NCBI GenBank assembly: GCA_035578155.1
Contig: JAPWDM010000048.1
Coordinates: forward strand, 1,951,001 to 2,015,000
DNA: 64,000 bases
Direction of reading: 5' to 3'
Source: Brachynemurus nebulosus
Taxonomy: Eukaryota; Arthropoda; Insecta; Neuroptera; Myrmeleontidae
The position numbers and the translations under genes are program-made. The notes below the pieces were generated by a model. That model made no database searches. It was not told the origin of the DNA and saw only the letters and a list, made by a program, of their open reading frames with translations. Below are positions 56,716 through 64,000 of this stretch, piece after piece. How positions within the stretch are numbered: position 1 is the first letter of the stretch; every line of letters starts with the position of its first letter.

Positions 56716-57187
56716 GACAGTACTGGGTAACATTCACCTATACCGGCATTATGCAAGGTATTAGGCTCTGTGGAAGGGTAATGTGCCAAACCAATCCGTA
56801 AAAGTACCGTAGTACATTCACGGACGGGTTTGTCACATCATTCCTTATATTGTTGTTGTTGTTGCTTGAAACGAGGTGTTATGCGTCTATTTTGGTGTAC
56901 ACTGGTTCGTACGACGAGACTTTTGTGGGAGCGTAGATGTTGGCTCAATGACAGACGGCTGTGAGTGCCTAGTTCGTTTTCGTGTCCTCAGAGAATAGGT
57001 AGGATTAGGGGCAGAGGGAAGGGAAAGGACTGTTTGTGTTTGTGTGTGTGTTCGTGTATGTGTGTGGATGTGTCGTTCTATTTTTCGTTTCTTGGTGTAA
57101 ATGTGTTCTGGTTCATCAAATTGCTCATTAAGATCGGGTATTCCTGGAATTGCGCGTTTAGATGGTACAGAGGTTGACGGACCTTGT

Positions 57188-57188
<1 letters not shown>
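56716..57188 (-). mobile_element. Dong, 5'-truncated second copy
   Basis: 473 bases closely matching 52299-52772 (the C-terminal tail and 3' untranslated region). 5' truncated, with ATT repeats at both ends. High similarity to the long copy suggests recent activity of the family. Confidence 0.88.

Positions 57189-57247
<59 letters not shown>
57189..57247. repeat. (TTA)n repeat, Dong target
   Basis: About 19 pure TTA triplets abutting the truncated Dong copy. Confidence 0.95.
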
Positions 57248-57248
<1 letters not shown>

Positions 57249-57559
57249 GCCATCCATATAAATAAAATAAATTAGTGGCTTTTTCTTCATGGTTTCTTAC
57301 TCAACGATACAGCTAATTCGATTTTTCCCTTAGAATGACTGACAGAGGCAACAAAGAAATACAAAAAAAAGACTGACGCTGCCTTTTTAGTGTACACGCC
57401 TCGTTTGTATGTTACCAACATCAGTGAAACAATATGGTCATCATATCTTATTGTGTATCAGTGTGTTTTCAGAGTGGTAACAGGTTCAGTACATTTACAT
57501 AATAATACCGAGGTGAATTCTAAGATACTTGAACAAGTATCAAGTGAAAAAATAACAAA
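57248..57559. other. Non-coding stretch
   Basis: Nothing certain. The frame 57390-57575 reads as a plausible peptide but matches no family I know. Confidence 0.3.
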
Positions 57560-59270
<1,711 letters not shown>

Positions 59271-60365
59271 TTTACAAGGAAAAATTCGACTAAAAAAAAA
59301 TTTTTTCCCAAAATGAAAACTTTTTTGTCTAATGTTAACCACTATAATGTATATGTTTTTATATAAATTAAAAGGAAACGAAAAACTAGAAGATGATTCG
59401 CAAGTTTTTGTTAACTTAGGGCCTAGAAAATAAAAAGCCGGCCCTCCTTGTGCGTTCAAGTTTAAACCGGTATGTTTTTTGAAACTTGACCTAGAAAATG
59501 TGTTAATATTTTGGATTGCATCAATTCATTTATTTTAACTAACTTAAAGTAACTTAATTTCGAGTAAATTTTAATTAAGCACTAATTCATACATCATTGT
59601 ATTTTCTCATGGTCTTATTTTTTGCAATGTAGGCGTCCATTCTTTAATTACAATTTTTCATTCTTATTGAATACAATACTGAATATTTTAGTTATTGTGT
59701 AGCATTATCAGCATTATCTAAGACAGTCCTATATCAATATCATATTGAATTAGAATAATTATTAAAATTATCCCGCGAAGTGTCTATTGTACCCAGAGTG
59801 CCATATTTCAATACATATTTATAAAAAAAAATAGCAGCTCGTTATTTTACATAATAACGAATGGGCTGCGATACAGTAAAGACAAGAGTAGGTCGTCCCT
59901 GATCTTCCTGCTAAGTTCACTTATTTTCTAACATATTACACTTTATCTGACGCAATAAGTAGGACTGAGCGACACACATTTCCTTACTTGCACTCGTAAG
60001 TTAAACAATTAAAATATGCATCACAAGTTCACAACTAAGCTATAAAAATAAAAAAAAAATTTTATACTTATGTGTATGTGATGTATTACTATTATATAGA
60101 CAATCGATTTAACACTTTTGTAACATTATATTGTAGGTATAATAGTGGCTGTTAGTTATAATACTTGTCAAGAGATAAAAATAAAATTTCTTTATAGTGT
60201 TACTAACTGATGTAAAAGAACATTTAATTGGCTATAAGCATCGCTTACACCAAACTCATATACATGCTCCGTTTCGTCATGGGTAAAAAAATCATCTTCA
60301 CTATCACATTGATCATTGCAAAAGACATCAAACAATGGAAGTTTACGAAAGTTCTATAAGACAGG
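59271..60365. other. AT-rich non-coding stretch
   Basis: Starts with the right half of the hairpin motif (GGAAAAATTCGACTAAAA). Nothing else recognised. Confidence 0.4.
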
Positions 60366-61630
60366 CCCACAAAGAAAACAAAGGTTGTAATCTGGATGAC
60401 TGACCGCAGTATGCCTATGTGTTTTTTGACGCTGAATCCAAATCCGATGTCAGATAAATTCGTATAGCCCTTAAATTTGTGTGTAAAGCCAAAGTGTCCC
60501 CTAAATAGGAGTTAAGTTATGAATATTAGTATCATTACAGAAAGGAGTATGAATGGGCACTTTGCAATTCTCGTGCTCTCATGTTATTGCCAAGAGTTTG
60601 ATCAAAGGTATAACACCCCTCCAAAAGGGTTGGTACGCTCTTTATACCCCTTCTATTCCCTTCTGGACATAGATCTGTATTATGAAAGCTTCTAGCCTGC
60701 ATACTCTTGAGAATACAAGGGAAATATAGTGGAGGGTAAACACAACCAAAGAAGTAACCCCCTAATGGGCTGAAAATTATTCTCGGTTGGACGAGGGTTG
60801 AGGAAAGAGTGGGATAGCAACTTTTTCATGTTTTTACTGCACAGTGGTCGCAATACACTGAACAGAACAGCCCTCAATTGCTTTGTTCGTACCTGTTTAA
60901 AAGGTTTAAACCACTCTAAACTCACAAGAAGTATGCAAAAATCTTCTATGATCGGAAAGGTTCATTCTAGAATTTTTCAGTATGAGAGAAGGGAAATCTA
61001 CCAACGGTATTAAGTTTGCACAGCGTGGAAACGTACAGAACGCAGATGTCGGGTAAAAGATTAAGCTAAACAAGGCGAAGCAAATGATCGAAATGAATGA
61101 ATGAACGAAAAAAATGAATTTTCCCGCATCCTACTGCACCTTTCTCTCTCCCATTTACTGACTGGTGTTCTTTACTTGCTTTAAGGGTTGATTTTGCTGT
61201 AGAAACTCAGTACCAATGGCAGATTTATCGTCAAAACTTAAATTAAGGGTAATTTTCACCACTCTAAGGGGGTCGCCCCTTTCGTTGTGGTCACCCTCTA
61301 CCATATCTTCTTTGTATTCTCAAGAGCTTGTAAGCTAGAAGCTTTCATAAAATAGGTCTATGTCCGACAGGGTATAAAAGGGGTGCAGAAGGCGTACCAA
61401 CCTCTTTGTTATATCTTTGGCGGAGCCCTTGGCAATAATATGAGAGCACGAAATTTGTAAAATGATCATTTATACTCCTTATTTAAGGGATATTTTGAGC
61501 TCTACACATAAACTTAAAGGGTATTATACGAATTTTTTCGACTTTGGATGCAAATTCAGCGTCGAAAAATAAATAGGAATACCATGGTCGGTCACGACTA
61601 CCAGATCACGACTTTGTTTTGGTTCTGTGA
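60366..61630. mobile_element. Foldback element 3 (palindromic, ~1.26 kb)
   Basis: Arms at about 60366-60785 and 61235-61630 are inverted copies with indels (for example TTTTTGACGCTGAAT against ATTCAGCGTCGAAAAA, TATTGCCAAGAG against CTTGGCAATA, CAAGAGTATGCAGG.. against CTTGTAAGCTAG). The ~450-base centre has no symmetry. No transposase and no clear target duplication. Confidence 0.65.
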
Positions 61631-62825
61631 AAATGTCTAATATTCTATTCATCAACTAGCAAATATCAGCAATATATCAAAAATCAGACTTCACCATAGG
61701 ACTAATCATCAAGTGAGAAACCAAACGGCGTAATTTAACAAAAATTCAACAATATTCTATTCGTATACCAGCAAAGATATCAGAAAATAGATTTTAGTAT
61801 GAGACTGGCTATCAAAAACAAACTTTCTTCATTAATCTGTTTTCTCTATAATCAAAAATACACATTGCTAAATTGCCAATTAAATACTAAAAGATATGTG
61901 AATCATTATCGAAAAGTAAAAATCTATATTTCCGTGATAAAAAAGACACAATAGCAAAAATATAGAAGGTGTCTGCAATCAATGATAATGCAATATAATC
62001 TACTGCACTTTTTTTCTTCCTTATAGAGGAAATACTTAATGAATGGGAATTTTTTTTAAAAATCGTCTTAACTTCAAAACCAAGTAATCAAATATTTTAA
62101 TTCTTGCGGCATAAGGTACTTCAAATATTACTTTATGTTTTAAACTAAAAAAAAGTTTTAATTCTTTTTAAATAATAATAATTTTTTTTGTTTGAAAAAG
62201 TTAGATTTTTGTCCCATTCAGTAATTCCATTCTCATTGAATGGGACAAGAAGAATATTTAATGGGACAAGAAGAATATTTAATGGGACATACGTAATACA
62301 ATGTAAAATGTAACAATGCGGCTTATACAGATTAGTAAAAGTATGGAAATGGTCAAAAATCTCAGCGGGAAAGTATTTTTGGAATAAATGATGAAGACAA
62401 AAGTCTCAGCATTTTTCACGGCGCATCCGATGGTGACCTTGGCTTTACGGTCAAGATCAAAATTCAAGGTCATATTCGTAATGTCCCATTCAATATTCCT
62501 TGTCAAGTAACAAAAGTCAAGAAAAAAGTACATAACCTTTAAACTATTCTTCTATGTCAACTAGTCCATCCCCAATCCATTCAATAATTCATTAATTTTG
62601 AAATTGAGGCAAGTGCATTTCGTTATAATAAAAACACTATTTTTTAGCCAGCACTATAATCATTATTGGATTATAAACTTACATTATCTAATACCACAAA
62701 ATACAAAAAATATGTCTATTAATACTTACCAATATTTTTAAATTTATTGAAACACAAACCTTTAAATATCTGGCAATAACAAAATGTGGACTTGCCCCAC
62801 TTTCAAAATAAACGGCTCAATTATA
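61631..62825. other. AT-rich non-coding stretch with ATGGGACA repeats
   Basis: GAATATTTAATGGGACA occurs twice in tandem at 62252-62289, with a related TGAATGGGACA just before and complements at 62480-62495. Nothing else recognised. Confidence 0.45.
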
Positions 62826-63350
62826 CAAGTGATCCAAAAGTAATTATAATATTTTTTCTAACGGTCCAAGTTTTTGAAAACTGAGATAGTTTGCTTATAC
62901 CCTCTTCAATTATGAATCAAAAAATAATATAAATACAATGTCATCCGTGGAAACTACATTCATTTGAATACGAACACTCGGAGAAAACTTAGAGTGAATG
63001 TTGTTTCACCAAGCCAACGCACCAGTACATAAAGTCGAAGTTGCGATGGCTACCATTAGGGAAGCGGATTTCGAATCGCTTGAGCATCCACCGTATTTCT
63101 CAGATTGCCCCCAGCGACTTCTCTCTGTTTCCCAAACTTAAAAAGTAGTTCAGGGGTGAGAAATTCGAAGAGAATGGCGATGTTATGGCCATTGTAGAAG
63201 CATTTTGGGAGAGTTGATGAACATTTTCTTTCATGGGATAAAGTGTATGTGTTGAATTTTAGTGTGTATATAGTGAAAATTTAGTATGATAAAGTATAAT
63301 ATTGTTTTATATATTATCATTAGTTCATCATTACTTTTGAATCACCCTCG
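62826..63350 (+). mobile_element. Internally deleted mariner element, 525 bp
   Basis: Ends CAAGTGATCCAAAAGTAAT and, inverted, CGAGGGTGATTCAAAAGTAAT, flanked by TA on both sides (62824-62825 and 63351-63352). This terminal repeat is typical of mariner. Full-length mariners are about 1.3 kb, so over half is missing; only the transposase end is left. Confidence 0.8.
63001..63217 (+). pseudogene. mariner transposase C-terminal fragment
   Basis: Mariner transposase cuts and pastes the element with a DD34D core. Visible: HQANAPVHK, where the family has His-Asp-Asn-Ala and the catalytic Asp is lost, then LEHPPYFSDC, then after a one-base frameshift PSDFSLFPKLKK with the third Asp, a stop, and FRGEKFEENGDV. 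The order and spacing fit the family. Nonfunctional. Confidence 0.8.
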
Positions 63351-63352
63351 TA

Positions 63353-64000
63353 TGTTTATTATAGTAGGTACGCAAGCTGAATCTTCATCTGTTTGTATTT
63401 TTTCACTATTCGGTTAGAGCTCTAAGTATTCCTTAAATGTCGTTCACACCATACAAAACCACACAAAACTAATACATCCTTATACCAACACACTACTACA
63501 AAGAGATATTTTAAAAAAATTGTCCTTGTTTGACTTACAATTAGTCATATTGTTCCATTTCCATGTTTATCGCTTATAGTAAAGTAATATAGATACAATT
63601 CTCTTTGATGGCTATACAAACTATTATCCCATTTTACAACATATCCATATTCCATAAGTACCTATACCCAATTTCAAATACAATTAAACATGAGTCATCT
63701 TTAAAGAGTTAAATAATTCTTTTATTCGAAACAAATCAATCTTCTACTATTTTCTAAAAACAAACTGCAAAGATTAAGCCAAGGAGACCGAAATTATTTA
63801 AATTTATAAGCGATAAATCATGGTTAAAAAGTGAAATGGCCCATACCTACGTTCATATAATTATATAAACGTAGTAAAATCTTCTGACCCCAGTTTTCAT
63901 TTATAAGATTTTTGGGTCCAGTTCAGATTCTGGTACCGAGTTAACATGCATATGTGTGCGTAACACAGAAATTGTTATAAAACTACCCTTCTCGGTAGGG
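63353..64000. other. Non-coding stretch with a dispersed repeat
   Basis: 63661-63850 matches 27395-27620 inside the P element, same orientation. The remainder shows nothing recognisable; the window ends without a gene. Confidence 0.45.

Noticed and set aside
56657..56737. Upstream Met extending the Dong N-terminal frame
   Set aside because: The extension reads through the ATT repeat (an Asn run) and the 3' end of the neighbouring truncated copy, so it is not part of the element's protein.

Overview
This is a strongly AT-rich arthropod, most likely insect, nuclear window made almost entirely of mobile DNA in various states of decay. Support for an insect comes from the element mix: a THAP-domain P-element relic, a short-LTR Ty3/gypsy copy with a TGGTGGCAGCG primer site, a Dong/R4-type LINE sitting in TAA repeats, hAT-, pogo- and mariner-like copies with their target duplications, and tRNA-headed repeats. 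A hemipteran is a guess only. I found no convincing host protein gene and no intact mobile-element gene. Most long reading frames are translations of (TA)n microsatellites or of transposons.

Layout. 1-8 kb: a dispersed repeat (family A) with internal ~160-bp units, ending in (TA)n, with a pogo-like MITE inserted in one of those TA tracts. 8-13.4 kb: two neighbouring giant palindromes (foldback elements). 13.8-23.4 kb: a MITE, copies of dispersed family C and a Helitron-like terminus. 23.9-31.9 kb: a degenerate P element (24226-30171, 28-bp perfect terminal inverted repeats) nested between arms of an older inverted repeat and itself carrying a gypsy fragment. 32-34 kb: a palindromic composite with three tRNA-like genes bounded by a 15-bp duplication. 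37-41.6 kb: a gypsy LTR retrotransposon with a 1.56-kb TIR element inserted in its protease region. 43.5-45.5 kb: three MITEs. 46-49 kb: diverged SINE bodies, a family C copy and a Penelope-type endonuclease relic. 49.2-52.26 kb: the 3' part of a non-LTR element split by a second copy of the same TIR element. 52.26-57.25 kb: a nearly complete Dong-like LINE plus a truncated second copy in ATT/TAA repeats. 57.5-59.3 kb: family A again. 60.3-61.6 kb: a third palindrome. 62.8-63.35 kb: an internally deleted mariner.

The elements are layered, so insertion order can be read: the TIR element inserted after the gypsy copy and after the non-LTR element; the P element inserted into a TA tract; Dong copies inserted at a TAA run that may be the tail of the preceding non-LTR element. 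Element families are assigned from visible motifs only; no database search was possible.
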